A DNA stretch of 8,808 nt from an uncultured Clostridia bacterium (GCA_937895465.1 CALAYY010000101.1:1-8808), one strand, 5' to 3'; positions 1-6,915 are shown, numbered from the stretch's first letter. The notes: a model not told the origin generated them from the letters alone. Translations and numbers: made by a program.

Positions 1-267
1 CAGTTCCTTTACGGCATTTGCGTTTGCACCCGGCGTATTAAATACTACAATGCCTGACTTTGTGCATTTGTCAATGGGAATATTGTTTACACCGGCTCCT
101 GCTCTAGCTACAGCTAGAAGAGATTTGCCGATTTCATAATTATGCATATCATAACTTCTTAATATTATGCCGTCCGGATCAGAACTTTCTTTGGACAATG
201 AATAATTAGAATTAAAATATTTATTGGCAAGAGGTGATATTTCGTTTAATTTTAAAATAGAATACAT
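1..267 (-). CDS. serA: D-3-phosphoglycerate dehydrogenase, N-terminal part (runs off left edge)
   Basis: This would catalyse the first step of serine synthesis, the NAD-dependent oxidation of 3-phosphoglycerate to 3-phosphohydroxypyruvate in the cytoplasm. Only the first 89 residues are in the window. They show the start of the substrate-binding half of the D-2-hydroxyacid dehydrogenase fold: DGIILRSYDMH (residues 32-42), ARAGAGVNNIPID (54-66) and NTPGANANAVKEL (77-89). These are the conserved blocks that precede the NAD-binding Rossmann domain. The start at ATG 267-265 is supported by AAGGAG at 280-275 with a 7-nt spacer. It lies 24 nt downstream of the serC stop and is almost certainly co-transcribed with serC. 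I cannot tell whether the full protein carries a C-terminal ACT regulatory domain. Other D-2-hydroxyacid dehydrogenases share this fold, but the pairing with serC strongly favours SerA. Confidence 0.9.
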   Translation of the reverse strand, partial: MYSILKLNEISPLANKYFNSNYSLSKESSDPDGIILRSYDMHNYEIGKSLLAVARAGAGVNNIPIDKCTKSGIVVFNTPGANANAVKEL

Positions 268-291
268 TTTAAATCTCCTTAAAAAAGATTT

Positions 292-1359
292 TTATTTATT
301 ATTTAGCTCAAATTGCTTCATAAATTCTACCAACTTTATCACACCGTCGACAGTCATTGCGTTATAGATAGATGCTCTCATACCGCCGACCAATCTATGA
401 CCTTTTAATTGTTTGAGTCCTTGCGCTGATGCCTCTGAAACAAATTTTTCATCAAGCTCAGCTGAAGGTGTAACAAAAGGAATATTCATTATTGAACGGT
501 ATCTTTTTTCTATGTTATTGGTGTAAAAATCCGAATTATCAATACAGTCATAAAGCAGCTGTGCTTTTTCTTCATTAACTTTCTGGATATAGTCTAATCC
601 GCCCAAATTTTTTACCCATTTTAAAACCAAAGACATAATATAAATTGACCAGCAGGGCGGGGTGTTATACAAACTCTTTTCTTTGATTTGAGTTGACCAC
701 TTTAACATTGTAGGGCATAATTTATCTGCTTTATCAGTAAGGTCGTTTCTAACTATAACGACAGTCACACCTGCAGGTCCAAGATTTTTTTGTGCACCAG
801 CATAAATAACTCCAAAATCTTCTATATTAATTTTTTCGCTCAAAATATTAGAAGACATGTCTGCAACTATAGGAGCATTGGCCTTCGGTATTTCTCTGTA
901 TCTGGAGCCGAAGATGGTGTTGTTGGTTGTAATATGGACATAGTCGATATCTGATCTAAAAGAGATGTTTTCAGGTATATAAGTAAAGTTCTTGTCTTTA
1001 CTGCTTGCAGCAATGCTGATATCGCCGTATTTGCAAGCTTCCTTGTATGCTTTCTCAGCAAAATTACCTGTAACTACATAATCAGCTTTACCAAAGACAT
1101 GCAGGTTAAGGGGAACGGCTTCAAACTGTGTCGAAGCACCGCCTTGAACAAAAATTACATCATAGTTCTGAGGTATGTTAAGAAGTTCTCTTAACAGGTT
1201 TTCAGCCTCAAGACTTATTTCCATGTAAGGTTTTGAACGGTGGCTCATTTCCATCACTGAAAAACCGCAACCTTTATAATCCAGCAAATCAGCTTGTGCT
1301 TGTTTTAAAACTTCTTCAGGGAGTACTGAAGGACCGGCAGCAAAATTAAAAACTCTCAT
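292..1359 (-). CDS. serC: Phosphoserine aminotransferase SerC
   Basis: This 355-residue cytoplasmic enzyme uses pyridoxal phosphate (PLP) to move the amino group of glutamate onto 3-phosphohydroxypyruvate, giving phosphoserine. In many bacteria it also acts in pyridoxine synthesis. Visible family marks are FNFAAGPSVLP (residues 4-14), the MSHRSK block (38-43) that helps bind the substrate, QGGASTQF (72-79, PLP-phosphate binding), TTNNTIFGSRY (144-154), DMSSN (167-171) and GAQKNLGPAG (188-197) with the PLP lysine at Lys191. GHRLVGGMRASIYNA near the C-terminus is the second conserved substrate-contact block. The length is normal for SerC (about 360). ATG 1359-1357 is preceded by AGGAG at 1370-1366, 6 nt upstream. 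It is the first gene of a serC-serA operon read from the promoters at 1408-1480. The leader is under about 90 nt, too short for a serine T-box. No phosphoserine phosphatase gene is visible here. Confidence 0.97.
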   Translation of the reverse strand: MRVFNFAAGPSVLPEEVLKQAQADLLDYKGCGFSVMEMSHRSKPYMEISLEAENLLRELLNIPQNYDVIFVQGGASTQFEAVPLNLHVFGKADYVVTGNFAEKAYKEACKYGDISIAASSKDKNFTYIPENISFRSDIDYVHITTNNTIFGSRYREIPKANAPIVADMSSNILSEKINIEDFGVIYAGAQKNLGPAGVTVVIVRNDLTDKADKLCPTMLKWSTQIKEKSLYNTPPCWSIYIMSLVLKWVKNLGGLDYIQKVNEEKAQLLYDCIDNSDFYTNNIEKRYRSIMNIPFVTPSAELDEKFVSEASAQGLKQLKGHRLVGGMRASIYNAMTVDGVIKLVEFMKQFELNNK

Positions 1360-1407
1360 ATAAAACTCCTAATTATTTAATGATTTATTCTTGCATTTAT
1401 GTTAATA

Positions 1408-1436
1408 ATTATACAATAAACATATTATAGAATCAA
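1408..1436 (-). promoter_or_regulatory. Possible serC promoter P3, overlapping P2
   Basis: On the minus strand, TTGATT (1436-1431) and TATAAT (1413-1408) are again 17 nt apart, and the spacer contains the P2 -10 box. The match is good, but the local AT content makes chance TATAAT boxes likely, so this is the least certain of the three. Confidence 0.4.
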
Positions 1437-1452
1437 TTAAAAAAACAGTCAA
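1424..1452 (-). promoter_or_regulatory. serC promoter P2, overlapping P1
   Basis: On the minus strand, TTGACT (1452-1447) and TATAAT (1429-1424) are 17 nt apart. The first T of this -35 box is the last base of the P1 -10 box. P1 and P2 therefore could not be bound by polymerase at the same time. Five of six -35 bases and six of six -10 bases fit the consensus. Confidence 0.55.
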
Positions 1453-1480
1453 TTATACTAATTTGTGAATATGTTTTCAA
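1452..1480 (-). promoter_or_regulatory. serC promoter P1 (sigma-A type, most upstream)
   Basis: Read on the minus strand, TTGAAA (1480-1475) and TATAAT (1457-1452) are separated by exactly 17 nt. Five of six -35 bases and all -10 bases match the consensus. The predicted start is near 1445, giving a leader of roughly 86 nt to the serC ATG. Confidence 0.55.
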
Positions 1481-1482
1481 AC

Positions 1483-1495
1483 TATTAGTCTAATA
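1483..1495. promoter_or_regulatory. Inverted repeat abutting the serC P1 -35 box (possible operator)
   Basis: TATTAG and CTAATA form a perfect 6-bp inverted repeat around a single central T. It begins 3 nt upstream of the -35 hexamer of serC P1 (1475-1480). That position fits an activator site or an UP-like element. I cannot name a regulator, and a 13-bp AT-rich palindrome could arise by chance. Confidence 0.3.
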
Positions 1496-1602
1496 AAGTG
1501 CTAAATTGCTGTTGTTAAAAAATAATAATATGAAATTATTTAATTTTTATTTATTTATATGTTATAATAAAAATTAATTATACCTAGGATTAAAATATTA
1601 TG

Positions 1603-1631
1603 TTGAGTTATTCGACAAAATACTATATAAT
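1603..1631 (+). promoter_or_regulatory. Promoter for the coiled-coil gene
   Basis: TTGAGT (1603-1608) and TATAAT (1626-1631) are separated by 17 nt. The predicted start is near 1638, giving a leader of about 44 nt. The gene's ribosome binding site is AGAGGA at 1671-1676, 5 nt before the ATG. Confidence 0.55.
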
Positions 1632-1681
1632 ATAACGATATTTATTGATTATTTGACACATAAATTGTTTAGAGGATACAA

Positions 1682-4600
1682 ATGGCAAAAAATAAATTTA
1701 AAAATTCTTTTTGGGGTAAAAAAAAGAATGAGAGTGACGATTTTTTGAATGAAAACTCACAAAATCCTCAAAAAGATATTATCGATAATTCCAATCAAAA
1801 TGATTTATCAAGTTATGAAAACTCAGATTATTCAGATATACCCAATGATTATAATGATATAAATGAGACTTATTTTGATCCAAATGATGCTGCTCATTAT
1901 CAAAACGATTATATGAATGATAATTATTCTACTTTAGATACTCAGAATTCTGATTATGATAATAATTTTCTTAAGGACAATCAAGTTTTTTCTGAAGATG
2001 ATCATGAATTTGATGATACCTTTTCTGATGATTACTTATATGATGATAATGATGTTGAATATGCACCACTAACCCCTGCTGAGCATATAGAAATTTCTGA
2101 TGCGGAGGAAATTGATAGCTTGTTAAAAAACATAAGCGATAAGCTGGAAAAGTTGGAGACCAAAGAAAAGCCGTCAACAGCTAACACCCCGTTTTATGCT
2201 CAAAATCCTATGCCTTATGTCTTTATTCCCAATCAGAATTCGGGCAATGAAGTCATATTAAATGAGCTTGCCAAACTCAGAGAGGAAAACTACAGAATGC
2301 AGCATTCCCAAGAAATTCAAAGGCAGCTTACATCGCTAAAAGATGAGTTAAATTCAAAGCTCGCTGCTCTTGATAAAGAAACGAAGACACTTAACACAAA
2401 AAAAGAAGAGCAGATTCAGCATCAGGATACTGTCAAGAATGACGCTGTATTATTAGATGAACTCAAAAAGCTCAATCAAAAAATTGAGCAGTTGGAATCA
2501 AAGACTTCAAGTAATACGTCAAATCAGGATTTAAAGCAAATTTTGGAGCAAATAAGCCGTCTGGAGAGCCGTGTTAATTTTGGCAAAATAGACAATCAAA
2601 AAAACGGTTCGTATAATGACGAATTAATAGATTTGGGCAATCAAATTAAATATGTCTCATTAAAAAATGATGATGTGCTGGCATATATAAAAAGCATAAG
2701 ACATTCTTTAGGTTTGAGTGCAATAGCACATGTAAATGAGAATGGAGAAACGGATTATTCTGATTTGGAAAAAGAATATGCGGATTTTAAAAGTTCCATA
2801 GCTTCAGGTAATCTTTATTCCAAGATTTCCGCTATTTCAAAATTTAATGAGCTCATCGCTGAACTGCCTGCGGGAGAACATGAGGAAATCTCCTCTGAAT
2901 TTTACAGGATAAGAAATAAAGTTTTCGGAACAATTTTAACACCAGAAATTGCAGCAGAGCTTATTTTTAATACTGCTGCTCAAGACAAAGAAAAAGATAT
3001 ATATTATTATTTTGAATTAAAAGGCGAATTGGATAGGACTAACACCTATGATTTGGCTTCTATTGCTGACAAATTCTTGAAACTGCGAAACAGACTTCAA
3101 AATAATCAATATGTCGTATATAATCAAAACCTTTACAATGAATTGATTGAAGCTAATTCTGACTTTGAATATGACCAGTCATCTTTGTCAAAAGAAAGAC
3201 TAAAAAGGGCAAAAGAAACCTTTTCTACCTTAAGAATAGGCGATATAATTCCTATTAATGACTATTCCAAAATACGCCCTTCTCAAAATTATAAAACCAT
3301 TTCTGACAAACTTAACGAAATTCACAAATTAATATCAGGTAATGACAAAACTGCTTTATCAGAGATAAATACAAAGCTTGATACAGTTATTGGCGACATA
3401 AAAGCTGTTTTTTCTGATAATGATGAAAGTGCAAACTTGGGCCAAATAACACAAGTTTTAGACGAAATAACAAGCTTAAAAGAAAATCTTGTATTAGTCG
3501 GAGAAGAAAGACACCAGGAAGTTCTCAACGAAATTACTGCTATCAAGAATGAACTGACTGAAAAAAATGCTGCTGAACCCGATTATGATATTAAGGTACA
3601 GTTGTATGCTTTACAGGAAGAAATAAGAGAAAAATATCTCAACAATGATAATGCTGTTTTAAATTCAGTTAATGATATCAAAGAACAGCTCAATGCATTA
3701 TCTGATTATTCAGAACTAGATGATATTCCAAGCATAAGCAATGAGGCTTTGCTAGATGAAATAAAGTCTTTAAAAGAACAGCTATATGTGCAAAAAGGGG
3801 AATTTGACCCTGAAATCTTGTCAGAAGTCCGCAATTTGAAGGAACTGCTGGCAGCTTCAAGAAAAGAAGAATCATATAGCGATATCATTACAGGGCTTTC
3901 AAATATTGAAAAACGTCTAGATGAAAGCAATCAAGCTGAAAAACAAGACTATGAGACTGTTTTAACTTCCACCTTAGAGGTTTTGAGTACTCAAATAGAT
4001 CAATTGACTGAGAAAACGGAAAAGCTCGGGCAATTTGATAATTATGAACTCTTAGATGAAATTGCTGTTTTAAAAGCACAAATTGAAGCTATTTCGATTC
4101 CTACCGTTGTTCATGAAGGCGGAGAAAAGGTAAAACTAGACTATACCGAACTTAATGAACAGCTTGATAAAATCTACAATTTGATTGAGGTGTTACAATC
4201 AAAAGGTGAAGATTCTGACGATAATTTAGCTATCAATGTTTTTAGAGAAAGCATGATAGAAGTGCTCAATGAAATAACCGCTTTAAAAGACGAATATCTC
4301 TATCAAAGTGAAAAAAATGACAACCTTATAAATGAGATAAATGTATTAAAAGAGCAAATCTCCCAAAATACAATTTCAAGAGAAGATAGCTCTTTTGCTG
4401 ACGAGTTTATTCAGATAAAAGAATTAATTAATAACCGTTTGAATGATTCTGAACAGAATAATCAAGCATATCAAGCAATGTTGGATGAGCTTGGACAATT
4501 AAAAGCATTGATTGCCCAACTTCAGCCTTCAGAACAAGATAACGCGCAAATATTAAAGACATTGGGCGACCTTAAAGAAAGCTTTTTGATAAGCAAAGCC

Positions 4601-5305
4601 GATACAGATAATTCTTTTATAGTTGAAACTTCTTCAATAAGAGAGCAATTGGGTGCTTTGAAAAAGACTTTGGATTTTAATAAGATGTCCGAAGATATCA
4701 ATGAGTTAAAAACGTCTGTAAAAGATAATAAGCCTGTACTTGATACCGAAAACATAAGGACAATAATAAGAGAAGAATTAAAAAACACAAGGGCAAGCGA
4801 GCTTACTTTGGGGATTGCATCTATTGAAAAGCAAATGATAGATATCAAAAAAGAGTTGCATAGCCGCCATGAAGCAGATACTGCAACACTCAATTTTATG
4901 GTGCAAATTGTTTCTTTGCTTGATAAACAGCAAAATTCAGAAGAAAATGATAATTCTTCAATACTAAATGATGTCACTAAGTTAAAAGATGAAATAGACA
5001 GTTTAAAAACTGTAAAGAATGAAAAAATATCTGAAGAATCAGAAAAATTTGCTAAGCGCATAACTTCATTAAAAGAAGAACTCTCTCAAATTGCACAAAT
5101 AGCCGCACCGGATGAAGAAAGCATTAATAATCCAATGAAAGAAGCAGTTGCCGAGCTTGATCTTGCTATTCAGAATAATAATTATGATGAAAGCTTAGAT
5201 AATGAAAATACCCAAAAGGAGCTTTTAAGAAAGCAGCTTATAGAAGGCGGATTGCCTGATAATGCTGTAGATGAGATAATTAACAGCATTTATCCTGAAA
5301 AATAA
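1682..5305 (+). CDS. Large acidic coiled-coil protein of unknown function (1207 aa)
   Basis: I do not recognise this family. The start has an RBS (AGAGGA, 5-nt spacer) and a fitted promoter. The frame stays open for 1207 codons and ends before a strong terminator. By position: residues 1-15 are basic with aromatics (FKNSFWGKKK at 6-15). About 17-130 are low-complexity Asp/Asn/Ser/Tyr/Glu and likely disordered. About 135-162 form a short predicted coil. About 163-190 are a Pro/aromatic linker. About 190-300 are coiled coil. About 355-530 are helix-rich with more aromatics, perhaps the only globular domain. About 540-1140 are long coiled coil with a recurring motif. About 1150-1207 are an acidic linker plus a conserved-looking helical tail (KQLIEGGLPDNAVDEII, 1184-1200). 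I find no signal peptide, membrane span, P-loop or cysteine, and a single tryptophan (Trp11). It appears cytoplasmic and monocistronic. A cytoskeletal or scaffold role is an inference from architecture only. Confidence 0.9.
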   Translation: MAKNKFKNSFWGKKKNESDDFLNENSQNPQKDIIDNSNQNDLSSYENSDYSDIPNDYNDINETYFDPNDAAHYQNDYMNDNYSTLDTQNSDYDNNFLKDNQVFSEDDHEFDDTFSDDYLYDDNDVEYAPLTPAEHIEISDAEEIDSLLKNISDKLEKLETKEKPSTANTPFYAQNPMPYVFIPNQNSGNEVILNELAKLREENYRMQHSQEIQRQLTSLKDELNSKLAALDKETKTLNTKKEEQIQHQDTVKNDAVLLDELKKLNQKIEQLESKTSSNTSNQDLKQILEQISRLESRVNFGKIDNQKNGSYNDELIDLGNQIKYVSLKNDDVLAYIKSIRHSLGLSAIAHVNENGETDYSDLEKEYADFKSSIASGNLYSKISAISKFNELIAELPAGEHEEISSEFYRIRNKVFGTILTPEIAAELIFNTAAQDKEKDIYYYFELKGELDRTNTYDLASIADKFLKLRNRLQNNQYVVYNQNLYNELIEANSDFEYDQSSLSKERLKRAKETFSTLRIGDIIPINDYSKIRPSQNYKTISDKLNEIHKLISGNDKTALSEINTKLDTVIGDIKAVFSDNDESANLGQITQVLDEITSLKENLVLVGEERHQEVLNEITAIKNELTEKNAAEPDYDIKVQLYALQEEIREKYLNNDNAVLNSVNDIKEQLNALSDYSELDDIPSISNEALLDEIKSLKEQLYVQKGEFDPEILSEVRNLKELLAASRKEESYSDIITGLSNIEKRLDESNQAEKQDYETVLTSTLEVLSTQIDQLTEKTEKLGQFDNYELLDEIAVLKAQIEAISIPTVVHEGGEKVKLDYTELNEQLDKIYNLIEVLQSKGEDSDDNLAINVFRESMIEVLNEITALKDEYLYQSEKNDNLINEINVLKEQISQNTISREDSSFADEFIQIKELINNRLNDSEQNNQAYQAMLDELGQLKALIAQLQPSEQDNAQILKTLGDLKESFLISKADTDNSFIVETSSIREQLGALKKTLDFNKMSEDINELKTSVKDNKPVLDTENIRTIIREELKNTRASELTLGIASIEKQMIDIKKELHSRHEADTATLNFMVQIVSLLDKQQNSEENDNSSILNDVTKLKDEIDSLKTVKNEKISEESEKFAKRITSLKEELSQIAQIAAPDEESINNPMKEAVAELDLAIQNNNYDESLDNENTQKELLRKQLIEGGLPDNAVDEIINSIYPEK
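1730..2071 (+). other. Region encoding an Asp/Asn/Tyr-rich low-complexity N-terminal segment
   Basis: Residues about 17-130 of the coiled-coil protein are dominated by D, N, S, E and Y. Tyrosines are spread fairly evenly, often in an x-D-Y triplet: SDY at 48-50, NDY at 55-57, NDY at 75-77, SDY at 90-92, DDY at 116-118. This sits right after a basic N-terminus (Lys at 3, 5, 7, 13-15), giving sharp charge polarity. It reads as an intrinsically disordered tail. Confidence 0.75.
3455..4585 (+). repeat. Region encoding degenerate coiled-coil motif repeats
   Basis: Within the coiled-coil protein a motif of the form [VIL]L[DN]E[IL]xxLKxx[LI] recurs. Copies start at residues 592 (VLDEITSLKENL), 614 (VLNEITAIKNEL), 690 (LLDEIKSLKEQL), 712 (ILSEVRNLKELL), 790 (LLDEIAVLKAQI), 861 (VLNEITALKDEY), 882 (LINEINVLKEQI), 933 (MLDELGQLKALI) and 957 (ILKTLGDLKESF). 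Weaker copies lie outside these limits at 192, 256, 287 and 1094. The motif's own hydrophobic spacing (4-3-4) is a canonical heptad. Many copies come in pairs 21-24 residues apart. DNA-level identity between copies is modest, so the repeats are old or are kept by protein-level selection. Confidence 0.65.
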
Positions 5306-5328
5306 CAAGGTTAAATATGATAAAAAAA

Positions 5329-5360
5329 GCGGCGTGAAGGTTTTTTCTCCACGCCGTTTT
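5329..5360. terminator. Bidirectional rho-independent terminator between convergent genes
   Basis: CGGCGTG (5330-5336) pairs with CACGCCG (5350-5356), and one flanking G-T pair extends the stem. On the plus strand the stem is followed by TTTT (5357-5360) and ends the coiled-coil transcript 25 nt after its stop. On the minus strand it is followed by seven T (complement of 5322-5328) and ends the murA transcript. The GC-rich stem stands out clearly from the surrounding AT-rich DNA. Confidence 0.88.
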
Positions 5361-5365
5361 ATATT

Positions 5366-5402
5366 AACAACCTGCATCAAATGATGCAAGCTGGAAATTG
5401 TT
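5366..5402. other. Nested hairpin touching the murA stop codon
   Basis: TGCATCA (5373-5379) and TGATGCA (5382-5388) form a 7-bp inverted repeat with only AA between them. Outside it, CC (5371-5372) can pair with GG (5393-5394), and AACAA (5366-5370) with TTGTT (5398-5402). The outer arm reaches into the murA stop codon (5401-5403). There is no T-run directly after it on either strand, so it is not a classic terminator. It may be an RNA 3'-end stabilising stem or a protein site. Confidence 0.4.
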
Positions 5403-6666
5403 ATGAAATTCTTTGTATATCTCCACCAAGGCTGTTAAATTTTTCTTCTACATTAAAATAGCCTCTATCTATGTGATTGATATTGTTAATGACCGTTGTT
5501 CCTTTTGCGGCAAGTCCTGCAAGAATAAGTGCCGCTCCGCCTCTTAGGTCCATAGCATTAACTTCTGCGCCTTGCAAATGACTGACGCCTCTTATAATTG
5601 CCATACGATCTCTTACCGTTATATTAGCTCCCATTTTGATTAATTCGGGGCAGTGTTTAAATCTTGTTTCAAACATATTTTCTATAATCATGCAAGTGCC
5701 GTCAGAAATCGTTTGAAGTGCTGTCATAGGTGCCTGCAAATCGGTTGGGAAACCCGGATAGGGCAAGGTTTCGATAATTTGTGCAGTTAACGGTCTTTGC
5801 TTGCATTCAATGTCGATATATGTAGGTGTGATATTAAATTCACAGCCGCTTTCACGAAGCTTAGCTATTAATGAATAAAGATGCTCACTCAAAAAGTTGG
5901 TTATTCTGATTTTTCCGCCGCATATAGCACATGCAATCAGATATGTTCCGCCGATTATACGGTCGGGAATAGGCGTGTATTCACAGTCTTTTAAGGTTTC
6001 AACACCCTGAATTGTAATTGTACTTGTACCTGCTCCTGAAATTTTTCCACCCATACAGTTAATAAAATTCTGTAAGTCGGTTATCTCTGGCTCTTTGGCA
6101 GCATTTCTTATTTCGGTAATGCCTTCTGTTAAAGCAGCAGCCATAATTAGATTTTCAGTTGCACCCACACTAGGATAATCAAGATGAACATTGCCGCCTT
6201 TCATATTAGTTCCATCACATATTATAAATCCATGTTCTTCTTTAATTTTCACATTAAGGTCTTTTAATCCTTTTAGATGAAGATCAATAGGGCGGATTCC
6301 TATATCACAGCCGCCTGGATACGACACCTTAGCAGCTCGAAATCTGCTTAAAATTGAGCCCAGCATAAAAATAGAAGAACGGATTTCTTTTGCTAAATCT
6401 TGGGGGATTTCCCAGCTATGTGCGTTAACACAATTAATATGCAAGTCATTATTTTCCCATTTATAGGTACAGCCAAGTGTTGATAGGATATTAAGCATAT
6501 TGTATGCATCCGTTATGGGCATGATGTTATGTAATACGGTTTTGCCGCTGTTTAGTATGCTTGCTGCCAAGATTGGTAAAACGGCGTTTTTTGAAGTATC
6601 AACCGCAATTTCTCCATACAACGGCTTTCCTCCCGTAATAATGAGTTTTTCATTGTTTTTATCCAT
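5401..6666 (-). CDS. murA: UDP-N-acetylglucosamine 1-carboxyvinyltransferase (MurA type)
   Basis: This 421-residue cytoplasmic enzyme transfers enolpyruvate from phosphoenolpyruvate to UDP-GlcNAc, the first committed step of peptidoglycan synthesis. The length matches E. coli MurA (419). Visible marks are SKNAVLPILAA (residues 25-35, Lys26/Asn27 as in the K22/N23 pair of E. coli), EIRSS with Arg95, and PGGCDIGIRPIDLHLKG (117-133) with Cys120 as the active-site cysteine targeted by fosfomycin. PGFPTDLQAP (304-313) carries the catalytic-site Asp309, and DLRGGAALILAGLAA (373-387) carries Arg375. ATG 6666-6664 has GGAG at 6676-6673, 6 nt upstream. It appears to be a single-gene unit between its own upstream region and the shared terminator. 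Bacillota often carry two murA paralogues; which one this is cannot be decided here. The glycine usually found before the SKN/AKN motif is Thr24. Confidence 0.95.
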   Translation of the reverse strand: MDKNNEKLIITGGKPLYGEIAVDTSKNAVLPILAASILNSGKTVLHNIMPITDAYNMLNILSTLGCTYKWENNDLHINCVNAHSWEIPQDLAKEIRSSIFMLGSILSRFRAAKVSYPGGCDIGIRPIDLHLKGLKDLNVKIKEEHGFIICDGTNMKGGNVHLDYPSVGATENLIMAAALTEGITEIRNAAKEPEITDLQNFINCMGGKISGAGTSTITIQGVETLKDCEYTPIPDRIIGGTYLIACAICGGKIRITNFLSEHLYSLIAKLRESGCEFNITPTYIDIECKQRPLTAQIIETLPYPGFPTDLQAPMTALQTISDGTCMIIENMFETRFKHCPELIKMGANITVRDRMAIIRGVSHLQGAEVNAMDLRGGAALILAGLAAKGTTVINNINHIDRGYFNVEEKFNSLGGDIQRIS

Positions 6667-6887
6667 AAGTTACTCCGATAATCTTTACGCATTGGTGCTT
6701 TTTTTGCATAATTTTTTGTAAGGTATATATTAAAAATGTTTTTCTATGAACAATACATAGTATGGCGAAGACCAAATATTGGTTAATACGAAGTTAAAGC
6801 TTGAAAAAAAAGATTTTTATAAAAAAGACAAAATTAAAAAAATTGAACACATTATCAGAAACTAAATATATAAGTAATGTAAGGTTT

Positions 6888-6915
6888 TTGACATTATAAA
6901 AGTAACAAATATAGT
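6888..6915 (+). promoter_or_regulatory. Possible upstream lon promoter
   Basis: A perfect TTGACA (6888-6893) is followed after 16 nt by TATAGT (6910-6915). It would start near 6922 and make a leader of about 100 nt that includes the palindrome at 6952-6965. It is weaker than the proximal promoter because of the short spacer. Confidence 0.4.

Larger units (their letters stand above)
1360..1681. other. Divergent intergenic region between serC and the coiled-coil gene
   Basis: This 322-nt, very AT-rich stretch contains no convincing gene in either direction. It holds the serC promoter cluster (1408-1480, minus strand), an inverted repeat next to it (1483-1495) and one promoter for the coiled-coil gene (1603-1631, plus strand). 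The middle part, about 1496-1600, has only a weak extra TATAAT at 1563-1568 on the plus strand. The hexamer at the right distance upstream of that box is TTAATT, which is not persuasive in such AT-rich DNA. Confidence 0.7.

Noticed and set aside
1360..1445. T-box or serine-sensing riboswitch in the serC leader
   Set aside because: The leader is at most about 90 nt even from the most upstream promoter and lacks the stem I-antiterminator layout and the T-box sequence. It is too short for a T-box.
1653..1658. Perfect TTGACA just upstream of the coiled-coil gene
   Set aside because: A -10 box at 16-18 nt would fall on the ribosome binding site or start codon and no TATAAT-like sequence is there. 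It is more likely chance.
4522..5061. 179-codon open frame on the minus strand inside the coiled-coil gene
   Set aside because: It is antisense to a well-supported gene. Its Ser/Phe/Leu-rich composition is what the complement of Glu/Lys/Asn coiled-coil codons gives, and it resembles no known protein.
1682..5305. Large coiled-coil protein as an SMC/Rad50 ATPase or phage tape-measure protein
   Set aside because: There is no Walker A or ABC signature at either end, no transmembrane segments, and no phage structural genes nearby. All neighbours are chromosomal housekeeping genes.
6500..6721. 73-codon plus-strand frame across the murA start
   Set aside because: It is the antisense shadow of the first codons of murA, with no ribosome binding site and no recognisable product.
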